Source: Pasteurellaceae bacterium Macca
GTDB taxonomy: Bacteria > Pseudomonadota > Gammaproteobacteria > Enterobacterales > Pasteurellaceae
DNA length: 64,000 nt
Direction of reading: 5' to 3'
Assembly: GCA_023101485.1 (NCBI GenBank)
Contig: LVZB01000001.1
Location: 1,351,001-1,415,000 of the forward strand
Shown here: one piece after another, positions 49,272 through 59,199 of the stretch
Layout: the number at the start of each line of letters is the position of its first letter
Position numbering within the stretch: the stretch's first letter is position 1
Position numbers and translations under genes: made by a program
Notes under the pieces: model-generated
The model's database searches: none
The model's input: only the letters and a program-made list of their open reading frames with translations
Told to the model about the DNA's origin: nothing

Positions 49272-52038
49272 CCAAAAGCATATCTTAAACTTTATTGAAA
49301 GTTATTTCTTAGAAGAAACTAGACAAGGAAATATAAAAATTATAAACAATGAATTAATTGAAACAAAAATAAATGAATATAAAGAAATATTTAAAAATAG
49401 CATTCCAATTACACATAAAGAAGCCCAAGAAATTATTTTTATATTGAAAGAAAAATATAAATCAACAAAATGTTTTAGTCATATCATTAAAGATGATACA
49501 CATTATCCTTGGTATTTTAGTTCTAAAAAAGATATTTCTCATAATTTCTGGGAAAGATATGCAAAATATTTATTAAAAGAAAACGGATTTAATCCCCATA
49601 TAATTAACTCTCTAGATTACGATACAGATAAAATGATGGATTTATTAGGAAATCCTAAAAACTCAAGCCCTTTTTCTAGACGAGGGTTAGTCATCGGAGA
49701 TGTTCAGTCAGGAAAAACATCTAATTACACTGCTTTAATTAATAAAGCTGCTGATGCTGGATATAAAGTTATTATTCTTCTTACTGGAGTTATTGAAAAA
49801 TTAAGATCACAAACACAAGAACGCCTAGATAAAGGTTTTATTGGCTTAGATAGTAACGCAATGATCAGTAATAGAAGTACAATTCATATAGGCGTTGGAA
49901 AAATCGATGACTCTTTTTCTGGTATTTCTGTTACAACAACTCATAAAGATTTTACTAAAAACATTGCAAATCAGCTTAATATTCAACTATCTAATTTATC
50001 TTCACCAATTATTTTTGTTTTGAAAAAAAATAAAAGTGTATTAGAAAAATTAGAATCTTGGCTAAGAAGTTATAATGCAATATCTGGAAAAATTGATGCT
50101 CCAATGCTTCTAATTGATGATGAATCAGATAATGCGTCTGTGAATACAAAAGATGATGAAGTTACTACAATCAATAAAGGAATTAGGAAGTTATTAAAAT
50201 TATTCACTCGCTCTAGTTATGTCGCTTTTACTGCTACACCTTATGCGAACATTTTTATCAATCCAGATAGCTATGACAATATGTTAGAAGATGATCTATT
50301 CCCAAGAGATTTTATCTGCGTTTTAGAATCTCCTTCTAATTATATAGGAGCAAGACGTATTTTTGATGAAAATAGCGATTACCATTTCATTATAAAGAAT
50401 ATTGATGATTTTGAAGATTACTTACCTGAAAAACATAAGAAAGATAATGTGGTCCCAGATTTTTTACCAAATTCATTAGAAGAAGCTATAGTATCATTTT
50501 TCATTATTAATGCTATTCGAGATTTAAGGGGGGATCTAACCACACATCGAACAATGCTAGTCAATGTGAGTCGATTTATTAATGTCCAAAATAAATTAAG
50601 CTCTATTATTGATGAATATGTAAGAAAATATCAAACTGTTATTAAAAATTATTCATTAGTTCCTAACGCACTAAATAAAGAAGAGATTTTATTCATATAT
50701 AAAATATATGAAAAACATTTTCAGCCTTTAAACAAAAATAAATTAAATAGTAATAAAAAATATTTTTCTTGGGAAGAAATTCTACTAACATTATATAATT
50801 CAATTGCAGGTATTCAAGTGAATTCTGTTAATGGAGGCAATTCTCAAAAAATTCTAGACTATGATATACACAAAGAAACTGGTTTAAGAATTATTGCTAT
50901 TGGTGGATTAAGTTTATCTCGTGGGCTAACTTTAGAAGGGCTCTGTGTAAGTTATTTTTATAGAAATTCTAAAATGTATGATACGCTAATGCAAATGGGA
51001 CGTTGGTTTGGCTATAGACCAAACTATGAGGACTTATGTCAAGTATGGATGACAAAAAGATCTCTTGAATGGTATTCCTATATTTCTGAAGCTTCAGATG
51101 AATTACGCAAAGATGTTCGTATAATGGAAGGTTCTGGTCTTACACCAAAAGATTTTGGTTTACAAGTTCGTTCAGATAAAAATGCTTTATTAATAACTGC
51201 ATTAAATAAAATGCAACATACTGAAAATGTAGATATTAATATTAGTATTGATGGAAAAATTTTTGAAACTCCATTTCTTCATAAAAAAAGAAATGAACAT
51301 GAAAAAAACTATGACATTATAAAATTATTCATAGAAACACTGAACAAAAATGGATATTCGTTTATTTCTGAATCAAAGCGTAAAGAATATGCTATCCAAC
51401 AACCCCAAATTTTGAATGTTCCTAAAAAATATGTTACGAAATTCTTGGAAGAATACAATATCTGTAATGACAACCCTCATTTAGATGAAAAAGGAAAAAC
51501 TAATATAATTGAAATTATTAATAAGTATCATGATGAAAGAGCAAACTTTTGGGATGTAGTAATCTCAACTGGTAATGGGATGGAAATAGATTTCTGTGGT
51601 GTTCAAATTAAGAAAGTAATGCGACAATTTTCTGTAAAACATTCATCCTTACAATTATCAAATTCTAGATTAGGTAGCCCTTCCTTAGGTCTTGGCGGGT
51701 TAACCAAGAAACAAAAAATTGAAATTGAAGAAAAATTGGACAGCAAAAAAGAAAATAAAATTTATTCACAAAGAGATTATTTTATTTCTGGGTATAATAG
51801 AAACCCTCAACTTATTATTTATCCAATTCAATTAAAAGTTAATGAAAATGAAGTAGATAATAATAAAGATAATTTGATTGATGAATTTAAAGACACACCA
51901 TTAATTGGTATTAGTATTAGTATCCCATCTATAAATGGAAAACTTGCTGAGGTAAGATCTTATGTTGTAAACTTAATAAAATGGAGAGAATTAAATGGTA
52001 TATCTAATGTAGATGAAGAAACAGAAGAACTATTTTAA
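49261..52038 (+). CDS. Z1-domain ATPase/helicase-like protein, defence island gene 2
   Basis: Large P-loop protein of 925 residues resembling the Z1 family (superfamily II helicase-like NTPases found in restriction operons). Walker A GDVQSGKTSN (147-156), Walker B-like MLLIDDESDNASVN (282-295), motif III-like FTATPYANIFI (323-333), and GGLSLSRGLTLEG with MQMGRWFGYR (577-586, arginine-finger-like). This motif set is what I expect of Z1 proteins; whether it translocates or cuts DNA is unknown. C-terminal 350 residues have no motif I recognise. Same operon as the GHKL ATPase. Confidence 0.85.
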   Translation: MNVNQKHILNFIESYFLEETRQGNIKIINNELIETKINEYKEIFKNSIPITHKEAQEIIFILKEKYKSTKCFSHIIKDDTHYPWYFSSKKDISHNFWERYAKYLLKENGFNPHIINSLDYDTDKMMDLLGNPKNSSPFSRRGLVIGDVQSGKTSNYTALINKAADAGYKVIILLTGVIEKLRSQTQERLDKGFIGLDSNAMISNRSTIHIGVGKIDDSFSGISVTTTHKDFTKNIANQLNIQLSNLSSPIIFVLKKNKSVLEKLESWLRSYNAISGKIDAPMLLIDDESDNASVNTKDDEVTTINKGIRKLLKLFTRSSYVAFTATPYANIFINPDSYDNMLEDDLFPRDFICVLESPSNYIGARRIFDENSDYHFIIKNIDDFEDYLPEKHKKDNVVPDFLPNSLEEAIVSFFIINAIRDLRGDLTTHRTMLVNVSRFINVQNKLSSIIDEYVRKYQTVIKNYSLVPNALNKEEILFIYKIYEKHFQPLNKNKLNSNKKYFSWEEILLTLYNSIAGIQVNSVNGGNSQKILDYDIHKETGLRIIAIGGLSLSRGLTLEGLCVSYFYRNSKMYDTLMQMGRWFGYRPNYEDLCQVWMTKRSLEWYSYISEASDELRKDVRIMEGSGLTPKDFGLQVRSDKNALLITALNKMQHTENVDINISIDGKIFETPFLHKKRNEHEKNYDIIKLFIETLNKNGYSFISESKRKEYAIQQPQILNVPKKYVTKFLEEYNICNDNPHLDEKGKTNIIEIINKYHDERANFWDVVISTGNGMEIDFCGVQIKKVMRQFSVKHSSLQLSNSRLGSPSLGLGGLTKKQKIEIEEKLDSKKENKIYSQRDYFISGYNRNPQLIIYPIQLKVNENEVDNNKDNLIDEFKDTPLIGISISIPSINGKLAEVRSYVVNLIKWRELNGISNVDEETEELF

Positions 52039-52065
52039 TTTTAAAATTAATAAGAGACATTTAAT

Positions 52066-54150
52066 ATGATGACTTTAGATGAATATAAAATGTATTTAAA
52101 AGATGAAATTAAGAATATTGCATCTTTAGAGATGATATCCGAAAAAGAAGCCTTTATTAACTATTTTTCAGATATTTTAAATATCGCAGAAGAAATAGAT
52201 GATAAAATTCAATATGTTTCTTTTGAAAGCATTGGAAAATTTAGACAAAAAATCCAAATAGATGGATACTATTATAATGAACTAGATAATGAATTATCCT
52301 TTTACATTACCCTCTTGCCTTTAGGAGATAATGAGAACTTAACAGCAACAGAAGCGGATAAGTTATTTTCTAGAGCAAAAGCATTTCTTGAAGATATTGA
52401 CTTTATTCTTAGCAATACTGAAGAAAGCTCTCCCGCTTATGGATTAGCTATTGATATCTCTGAAAAATATAGTAATGTAAAAGCTTATAATATTTATCTA
52501 ATCTCTGATAGATTAATAAGTAGAACTATTCAAAGCATAGAAACGAATTATATTAAAAATACTCTTGTTAAATTTCATATTTGGGATCTCAATCGCCTTT
52601 ATAAAATTGAAGAATCACAAACTGGAAAAGAAGATATTGTGATTGACCTTCTTAACTTTACTAATAAAATCGGTATCCCATGCTTACCTATTGGAAAAAA
52701 TTCTTCTTATGAATCCTATTTATGCAGTATTTCTGGCCATCTACTAGCTAACCTTTATAACACTTATGGAGGACGATTATTAGAGGGTAATGTTCGCTCT
52801 TTCTTACAAACAAAAGGCAAAGTAAATAAAGGAATTCGTAATACAATTTTACATAATCCTGAAATGTTTTTTGCATATAATAATGGGATTGCAGCAACAG
52901 CTTATAGTATAAAAAAAGAAATAAGAAATTCAGGAACTTATTTAACTGAAATTACTGATTTACAAATTGTAAATGGAGGACAGACTACAGCATCTCTTGC
53001 AATGGCTCTATTAAATGACAAAAAAGATAACTCTGAAGAAAATATTAAACAGATTTATGTACCAATGAAACTTTCTATAGTATCACAAGAAAATTCTGAA
53101 AACTTAATTCAAGATATATCTCGCTATGCTAATAGCCAGAATAAGGTTAGTGAAGCTGACCTTTGGTCAAATCATCCATTCCATATCAGAATCGAAGAAA
53201 TATCTCGTAGAGTAATTGCACCAGCTAAGTATGGTGAACAATATGGTACTTATTGGTATTATGAAAGAGCAAATGGTCAATATAAACAAGAAACCTATAA
53301 ATCTACAGATTCTATAAAGAAACGTTTTATGAAGGAACATCCAAAATCTCAAGTAATTACAAAAACAGAACTTGCTAAATATATGAATATTAAAAATACT
53401 TTACCACATATCGCAAGTTTGGGTAGTCAAGCATCTTTTTCTAAATTTGCTGGGAAAATATCTAAGGAATGGGAAAAAGATAATACTTTATTTAATGAAG
53501 GATATTTTAAAAATCTAGTTTCTATTGCTATCCTATTTAGAGAGGCTGATAAATCTGTTAAAAGTGAAGAGTGGTATAATAGCTATAAAGCTAATATTGT
53601 AGCCTATACACTTTCAAAAATTATATATACAGTCAAAGAAAACTATTCTAATAAAGATATTGATTTTAAACTAGTATGGCAAAAGCAAGGTCTTACTGCA
53701 GGATGGGCAAAGCAAATTAGAGATCTTTCTAGAATAATGAATGATTATCTTACAGACAAAAATAGAGATATTATAAATGTTACTGAATGGGCAAAGAAAG
53801 AAAAATGTTGGGACGGAGCTAAAAATTTAAAAATAGAGCTTTGTCAAGAATTTATTAATGAATTAATTTATAAAGAACATATTGATATTTTAGAAAAAGA
53901 AGAAAGAAAAACCCAAGATTTAACTAACAATTTAAATCTTATTATTGAAGCATATAATTATGGTGTTGAAAATTGGGAAAGACTTCTACAATGGGATAAA
54001 GATAATAAAATCCTATCAGAAAATGAGATACAAAATATTAAAAATGCTATTTCATTAACACAAAATAAAAAATCAATTTCTTCCCAAAAGCAAGCATCTT
54101 TAATAATGAAAGCTTTAAATAGAGCAATTAATGAAGGGTATTTAAAATAG
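52066..54150 (+). CDS. AIPR-domain protein (abortive infection phage resistance family), defence island gene 3
   Basis: 694 residues. The core has FFAYNNGIAATA (268-279) and IVNGGQTTASLAMAL (301-315), the signature of the AIPR family named for an abortive-infection phage resistance protein. The N-terminal 150 residues (IDGYYYNELDNELSFYITLL) have the shape of a PD-(D/E)XK nuclease region, but I do not see the usual E-x-K lysine, so activity there is doubtful. Charged helical C terminus. 27 bp after the Z1 gene, 8 bp before the methyltransferase. Confidence 0.82.
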   Translation: MMTLDEYKMYLKDEIKNIASLEMISEKEAFINYFSDILNIAEEIDDKIQYVSFESIGKFRQKIQIDGYYYNELDNELSFYITLLPLGDNENLTATEADKLFSRAKAFLEDIDFILSNTEESSPAYGLAIDISEKYSNVKAYNIYLISDRLISRTIQSIETNYIKNTLVKFHIWDLNRLYKIEESQTGKEDIVIDLLNFTNKIGIPCLPIGKNSSYESYLCSISGHLLANLYNTYGGRLLEGNVRSFLQTKGKVNKGIRNTILHNPEMFFAYNNGIAATAYSIKKEIRNSGTYLTEITDLQIVNGGQTTASLAMALLNDKKDNSEENIKQIYVPMKLSIVSQENSENLIQDISRYANSQNKVSEADLWSNHPFHIRIEEISRRVIAPAKYGEQYGTYWYYERANGQYKQETYKSTDSIKKRFMKEHPKSQVITKTELAKYMNIKNTLPHIASLGSQASFSKFAGKISKEWEKDNTLFNEGYFKNLVSIAILFREADKSVKSEEWYNSYKANIVAYTLSKIIYTVKENYSNKDIDFKLVWQKQGLTAGWAKQIRDLSRIMNDYLTDKNRDIINVTEWAKKEKCWDGAKNLKIELCQEFINELIYKEHIDILEKEERKTQDLTNNLNLIIEAYNYGVENWERLLQWDKDNKILSENEIQNIKNAISLTQNKKSISSQKQASLIMKALNRAINEGYLK

Positions 54151-54158
54151 AGGATATA

Positions 54159-55412
54159 ATGTTAAACGTTGTAGAAATGTTTAGTGGCATAGGTAGCCAA
54201 GCCAAGGCATTAGAAAATTTAAAAGAATCAAGTGGAATAACATATGAAATATTAAATACAGTTGAATGGGATATCTCTGCCTTTTATGCATATGACATCA
54301 TACACAATGGTAACCAAGATCTTTCCAAATATAATGATTGGTCTAAGGAAGATTTAATTAATTTTCTAAATAAACATACTTTAAGTATTAATGGAAAGAA
54401 TCCAGTCAGCCTAAAATATTTGAGGACATTTAATGATATAGCATTAAAAAAAATTGTTTGTGCATTCCAACGAACTAAAAATTTAGGAAATATCACTGAT
54501 TTGACTATTGATATATTACCAAAAGATATTGATTTATTAACATATTCATTCCCTTGTCAAGATCTATCTATTGGTGGAACTTGGCATGGAAATAATTCTG
54601 GTATTCATAGAACAATTCAAAATAGGTCAGGACTACTTTGGGAAGTTGAAAGATTATTACTTGATTTAAACAATAATAATAAATCACTTCCAAAATTCTT
54701 ATTAATGGAAAATGTTAGTAATATTCTTTCAGCAAGTCATAGACATAATTTCGAAGATTGGAAAAATATTCTAACTGACTTAGGCTATATCAATCAAGTA
54801 TATACCCTAGATTCCAGTAACTTTGGGAGTCCACAAAAACGCCTTAGAACTTATATGATTAGTGTTTTTTGCGGAAAAAATATACTAAAGATAAATGCTA
54901 TAAAAAAATATTTCGAGGATAATTCACTTACAAAGAATACTCAGCCAATAAAACCATTAAAAGATTTTCTAAGATTAGATTATAGTATTCCAAACTATCT
55001 AGAAGAAGCTAATAGAAGTACTCCCAATCTTACTTTATCTAGAAAAAAAATAGAGGAAAATAATTTATTTATTTATGATATATTAGACGAAAAAGAAGTT
55101 TTTAGTAAAACTATTAAAACTATAACTACAAAGCAAGACAGACACCCTACCTCTGGTCTTGTAAGATATAATCATAAATCATTTCTAAAAATGAAATATC
55201 GAAATATTACTCCAAGAGAATGCTTTTTATTTATGGGTTTTGAAGAAGCTGATTTTGATATATTATCTAGTAATAATTTCAACATCCATAAAAATAAGCA
55301 ATTTTATTCTAGAGAAAAATATGAACGATTAGCAGGAAATAGCATTGTAGTAGATGTATTAAATGCTATATTCAAACAGATATATCAAATAAAGATAACC
55401 TTCAATATCTAA
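54159..55412 (+). CDS. DNA (cytosine-5) methyltransferase, defence island gene 4
   Basis: C5-cytosine methyltransferase of 417 residues. Motif I EMFSGIGSQAKAL (6-18), motif IV SFPCQDLS with catalytic Cys133, motif VI MENVSN (183-188), motif VIII QKRLRTY, a target-recognition stretch of roughly 120 residues, then motif IX/X RNITPRECFLFMGF and ERLAGNSIVVDVL. All catalytic motifs appear intact. Probably protects host sites against the linked ATPase/nuclease proteins. Target sequence cannot be read from this. AT-rich like the other three genes. Confidence 0.92.
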   Translation: MLNVVEMFSGIGSQAKALENLKESSGITYEILNTVEWDISAFYAYDIIHNGNQDLSKYNDWSKEDLINFLNKHTLSINGKNPVSLKYLRTFNDIALKKIVCAFQRTKNLGNITDLTIDILPKDIDLLTYSFPCQDLSIGGTWHGNNSGIHRTIQNRSGLLWEVERLLLDLNNNNKSLPKFLLMENVSNILSASHRHNFEDWKNILTDLGYINQVYTLDSSNFGSPQKRLRTYMISVFCGKNILKINAIKKYFEDNSLTKNTQPIKPLKDFLRLDYSIPNYLEEANRSTPNLTLSRKKIEENNLFIYDILDEKEVFSKTIKTITTKQDRHPTSGLVRYNHKSFLKMKYRNITPRECFLFMGFEEADFDILSSNNFNIHKNKQFYSREKYERLAGNSIVVDVLNAIFKQIYQIKITFNI

Positions 55413-55682
55413 TTATTGAAATATACAAATTTTTATGAATAGATACCCAACAAAATGGTTTATTACCAAATTGTAGAAAAATAAAAGACCATATGATTCT
55501 ATCCTTATTATGAACAAGATAATTTATTTTAATATGCCTCTCTTTCCCCCTACTTTTTATAAGGAAAAAGTATTCTAATTTACTTACATTTAGTGTAATA
55601 TACATTTCTTTATGAATTCTTCTTCATAAAACTCAAATTATCATACATATTGTTTTACTTATATTAATAAAAGGATGACTTA
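55413..55682 (+). promoter_or_regulatory. AT-rich spacer with the promoter region of the lipoprotein gene
   Basis: 270 bp, very AT-rich, no convincing gene on either strand. TTGTTTTACTTATATTAAT near 55651-55669 offers -35/-10-like elements, and AAAGGATGA precedes the lipoprotein ATG. No terminator of the defence operon is obvious. Confidence 0.4.
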
Positions 55683-56939
55683 ATGAAAAAATTTCCACTT
55701 CTCTTAATTGGTTGCTCGATATTGGCAGGATGCTCTAGCCATAGTGATGATCATAAAGCCAAGAGCGTAAAGCCTGATCAAAAAATGCAACAACAGGCAC
55801 CAAAAACCCAAGAGAAAAAAAATCATACTGAACAAGGAAAATCCTCTCAAACACCAGAGGTAAAACCGCAGCAGCCTGAAGCTAAACCACAACAGCCTGA
55901 AGTGAAACCGCAACAGCCTGAAGTAAAACCGCAACAGCCTGAAGTGAAACCGCAACAGCCTGAAGTGAAACTGCAACAGCCTGAAGTGAAACTGCAACAG
56001 CCTGAAGTGAAACCGCAACAGCCTGAAGTAAAACCGCAACAGCCTGAAGTGAAACCGCAACAGCCTGAAGTGAAACCGCAACAGCCTGAAGTGAAACCGC
56101 AACAGCCTGAAGTAAAACCACAAGAGCCTGAAGTGCAACCTCAGTTGCCGGAAACGCCTGAGCAAGTCAATACCGAAAAATATGCTCAAACGGCAATCTA
56201 TCCAAAAGAGGGTCCTCTCAAATCAGAAAGCAATACCAACTTTGATGCCAATAAGCTAAAAATTGTCATTGATGAAGAACGTGTTATTGATGTTCCCCTG
56301 ACTGATCTATCGAATGATTTCCAACCTAAAGGTCATCCAAATATATTAGAACGACCAAATAAAGAAGTGCGCCAAGCGGATGCTTTTCTTCTTTATGGCT
56401 ACTGCTGTACAAATTCTAAATATGTGAAGAGCGGTGTATTTACGATTACTAACTATCCCGATACCAAAGAAATTTCTGCTTATGGCAGACATGGTGTGTT
56501 CTACCAAGGTGAGCGCACTCTCAAAAAAGCTATTGATGAACAAAAAGGTATTTTCAAATATACAGGTCAAGCAGTCACCATTGATAATACTCATACCTTC
56601 AATCAAGGTAAAATCTTCCTACTTGCTGACTTTAATGAGAAAGATATCCAAGGTAGTGTTCAGTTAGGGAAAGAGGAAAAAGAAGCCTATACCCTACGAG
56701 GAAATATCATGAAGCCAAATGATGATGCAGAGCATCACTATGAAGGTCGAATCCTATCGGATAAAGAGAGTGATGAAAATCCAAATGCCGGTATTGCAGG
56801 TCGTTTCTACGGTGATTTCTTTGGTCCAAATGCCGATGAAACCAGTGGTAAACTTGAATTTAATGACAGCAAAGACAATCCTCAACGTAAAGTTGGTGTC
56901 TTTAATGCAGTAAAAAAAGAAGCCTTTAAAACGGAGTAA
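55683..56939 (+). CDS. Surface lipoprotein with PQQPEV repeat stalk and TbpB-like barrel
   Basis: 418 residues. Lipobox LAGC at about residues 14-17 after a short signal peptide. Residues about 60-155 are a stalk of 13 seven-residue units (KPQQPEV and variants). The C-terminal domain ends GRFYGDFFGPNADETSGKLEF ... GVFNAVK (interrupted here for length), the pattern of the TbpB_B_D beta-barrel found in transferrin-binding and Slam-exported lipoproteins. Likely surface exposed; ligand unknown. 21-bp repeats can change stalk length in frame. Confidence 0.8.
   Translation: MKKFPLLLIGCSILAGCSSHSDDHKAKSVKPDQKMQQQAPKTQEKKNHTEQGKSSQTPEVKPQQPEAKPQQPEVKPQQPEVKPQQPEVKPQQPEVKLQQPEVKLQQPEVKPQQPEVKPQQPEVKPQQPEVKPQQPEVKPQQPEVKPQEPEVQPQLPETPEQVNTEKYAQTAIYPKEGPLKSESNTNFDANKLKIVIDEERVIDVPLTDLSNDFQPKGHPNILERPNKEVRQADAFLLYGYCCTNSKYVKSGVFTITNYPDTKEISAYGRHGVFYQGERTLKKAIDEQKGIFKYTGQAVTIDNTHTFNQGKIFLLADFNEKDIQGSVQLGKEEKEAYTLRGNIMKPNDDAEHHYEGRILSDKESDENPNAGIAGRFYGDFFGPNADETSGKLEFNDSKDNPQRKVGVFNAVKKEAFKTE
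55859..56152 (+). repeat. 21-bp minisatellite encoding KPQQPEV
   Basis: Thirteen direct units plus one degenerate unit, most identical at DNA level; two carry KLQQPEV and one KPQEPEV. The copy number is expected to vary between strains. Confidence 0.9.
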
Positions 56940-56953
56940 TATCTAGATAATTT

Positions 56954-56990
56954 ATCCCCGAATACTCACAGTATTCGGGGATATTTTTTA
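56954..56990. terminator. Terminator between the lipoprotein gene and uvrD
   Basis: ATCCCCGAATAC and GTATTCGGGGAT form a 12-bp stem around TCACA followed by ATTTTTTATTTT. It serves the plus-strand gene. Confidence 0.88.
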
Positions 56991-57009
56991 TTTTAGGCAA
57001 AATCGACGG

Positions 57010-59199
57010 CTACACCCGCTCCAATTTTGCCACTTTGGCAATCAGCCATTTTATGCCTTGTTGTACGAAAGCGATCTGTAAGCGTGTTTGATCACCTCCG
57101 CCTTCGACATTAATAATCGTGCCTTGGCCAAATTTTTCATGGCGGACTTTTTGCCCCATTTTCCAACCACTTTCTTCCCCTGATAGCGTCTTACAAGCGG
57201 TCGAATTTAGACGAGAATTTGCAAAGCTCGCCCCACGGTTAATGTTGCCCCGTAGTCGCACTTCTCGAATATCCTGCTCTGGGAGTTCTGCGATAAAACG
57301 AGAGGGCAAATGCCGTTCTTCTTTACCATACAAACGGCGACTTTCGGCATAACTTATCGTGAGTTTGCGTTTAGCCCGGGTAATGCCCACATAAGCTAAA
57401 CGGCGTTCCTCTTGCAAACGCCCTTCATCAAAGGACATGCCACTTGGGAAGATCCCCTCCTCTACACCGACCATAAACACCCGAGGGAATTCAAGCCCTT
57501 TAGCCGCGTGGAGGGTCATTAACTCCACATAATCTTGATGCGGTGAGGCTTGGCTTTCGCCGGCTTCAAGAGAAGCGTGGGTTAAAAAGGCGGTTAAATC
57601 GCTCATCTCTTCGGCATCATCGGGTTTGACAAATTGGCGCGTGGCGGTGACTAACTCTTCTAAGTTCTCAATGCGTACTTCACCTTTCTCCCCTTTCTCT
57701 TGCTGATACATTTCATACAAGCCGGATTTTTTAATCACAAAATCAGTCTGCTCAAACAACGGCATCTGCTCGGTTTCTTGTTCGAGAATATTGATTAAAT
57801 CAACAAAACGTTGCAATGCCGTGGCGGCTCGCCCGGATAAATGTTCCTCTTGAATACCCACTTGAATCGCTTGCCACAGGGTAATTTGGCGAGTACGAGT
57901 AAGCTGGCGAAGTGTGTCGAGGGTGCGATCCCCAATGCTTCGAGGGGGCGTATTCACCACTCGCTCGAAGGCGGCATCATCTTGGCGATTCGCAATTAAA
58001 CGTAAATAAGCGAGGGCATCTTTAATCTCTTGGCGTTCAAAAAATCGCATACCACCGTAAATACGATAAGGAATATTGGCTTGAATTAAGGCTTCTTCCA
58101 TCACCCGGGATTGGCTGTTACTGCGATAAAGAATCGCACACTCATTCAATGCCCCTTCATCTTCACGCCATTGGGTAATTTGTGACGCAACAAAACGTGC
58201 TTCATCCAATTCATTAAAGGCGCAATAAATATCCACCGGATCGCCCTTGCCACTGTCCGTCCATAAATTTTTCCCAAGGCGATCATCGTTATTGGCGATT
58301 AACGCATTTGCTGCATTCAGGATATGCCCTGTTGAGCGGTAGTTCTGCTCTAAGCGAATGGTTTGTGCTTTCGGGTAATCATCTAAAAATCGTTGAATAT
58401 TCTCTACCTGTGCGCCACGCCAGCCATAGATAGATTGGTCATCATCGCCTACAATCATCACATTGCCACTCTCGCCTGCCAGCAAGCGGATCAATTTATA
58501 TTGAATATTGTTGGTATCTTGAAACTCATCAATCAGAATTTGCTGAAAACGTTGTTGATAACGTTGTAAAATCAATGGGTTATGCTTAAAGAGTTCATAA
58601 GCACGGATCAACAATTCGGCAAAATCGAGTAAGCCAGCACGATCACAGGCATCTTGATAAATTTGGTAGATCTGCACAAGTTGCTTACTATTTGGATCAT
58701 CCACCTCTTTAATTGCCTTTGCCCGTAGCCCTTTATCTTTTTGTGCATTGATAAACCACGCCACTTGCTTTGGTGGGTAATGTTTCTCATCAATATTATG
58801 GAGCTTTAAAAGCCGTTTAATCAGCCGTTGCTGATCTTCGGTGTCCATAATCTGAAAATCCTGCGGTAAATTCGCATCAAGGTAGTGCATGCGTAATAAA
58901 CGATTGGCGATGCTATGGAATGTGCCGACCCACATCCCAAAAAGGCGGTGATGACTTGCTTGGGTCAGGGTGTATTCAATACGATGACGCATTTCCGCGG
59001 CGGCTTTATTCGTAAAAGTGACCGCTAAAATATTGCCCTCGGGAATATTTTCCACGCCGATGAGCCATGCAATACGGTGTGTTAGCACACGCGTTTTACC
59101 ACTTCCTGCCCCTGCTAAGACTAAATAATTCCCGAGTGGTGCTGCCACTGCTTCCCGTTGCTTGTCATTTAACCCATCAAGTAATAAAGAAAAATCCAC
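57010..59199 (-). CDS. uvrD: DNA helicase II
   Basis: Superfamily 1A 3'-5' helicase of nucleotide excision and mismatch repair. Walker A AGAGSGKT near residues 29-36, TFTNKAAAEM (Ia), DEFQDTN (II), GDDDQSIYGWRGA (III), LEQNYRS (IV), LMTLHAAKGLEF (V), EERRLAYVGITRAK (VI). 729 residues, usual length, with the C-terminal Tudor-like segment (GQKVRHEKFGQGTIINVEG). Lies between the two repeat lipoproteins. Confidence 0.96.
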   Translation of the reverse strand: MDFSLLLDGLNDKQREAVAAPLGNYLVLAGAGSGKTRVLTHRIAWLIGVENIPEGNILAVTFTNKAAAEMRHRIEYTLTQASHHRLFGMWVGTFHSIANRLLRMHYLDANLPQDFQIMDTEDQQRLIKRLLKLHNIDEKHYPPKQVAWFINAQKDKGLRAKAIKEVDDPNSKQLVQIYQIYQDACDRAGLLDFAELLIRAYELFKHNPLILQRYQQRFQQILIDEFQDTNNIQYKLIRLLAGESGNVMIVGDDDQSIYGWRGAQVENIQRFLDDYPKAQTIRLEQNYRSTGHILNAANALIANNDDRLGKNLWTDSGKGDPVDIYCAFNELDEARFVASQITQWREDEGALNECAILYRSNSQSRVMEEALIQANIPYRIYGGMRFFERQEIKDALAYLRLIANRQDDAAFERVVNTPPRSIGDRTLDTLRQLTRTRQITLWQAIQVGIQEEHLSGRAATALQRFVDLINILEQETEQMPLFEQTDFVIKKSGLYEMYQQEKGEKGEVRIENLEELVTATRQFVKPDDAEEMSDLTAFLTHASLEAGESQASPHQDYVELMTLHAAKGLEFPRVFMVGVEEGIFPSGMSFDEGRLQEERRLAYVGITRAKRKLTISYAESRRLYGKEERHLPSRFIAELPEQDIREVRLRGNINRGASFANSRLNSTACKTLSGEESGWKMGQKVRHEKFGQGTIINVEGGGDQTRLQIAFVQQGIKWLIAKVAKLERV

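Noticed and set aside
55402..55605. 67-codon minus-strand frame behind the methyltransferase, considered as a vsr or small nuclease remnant
   Set aside because: No recognisable motif, AT-rich chance frame, overlaps the methyltransferase end.
55704..56189. 161-codon antisense frame with FRLLRFH repeats (and 79 codons of LQAVAVS repeats)
   Set aside because: Shadows of the 21-bp stalk repeats of the lipoprotein gene on the other strand; no ribosome site and extreme composition.
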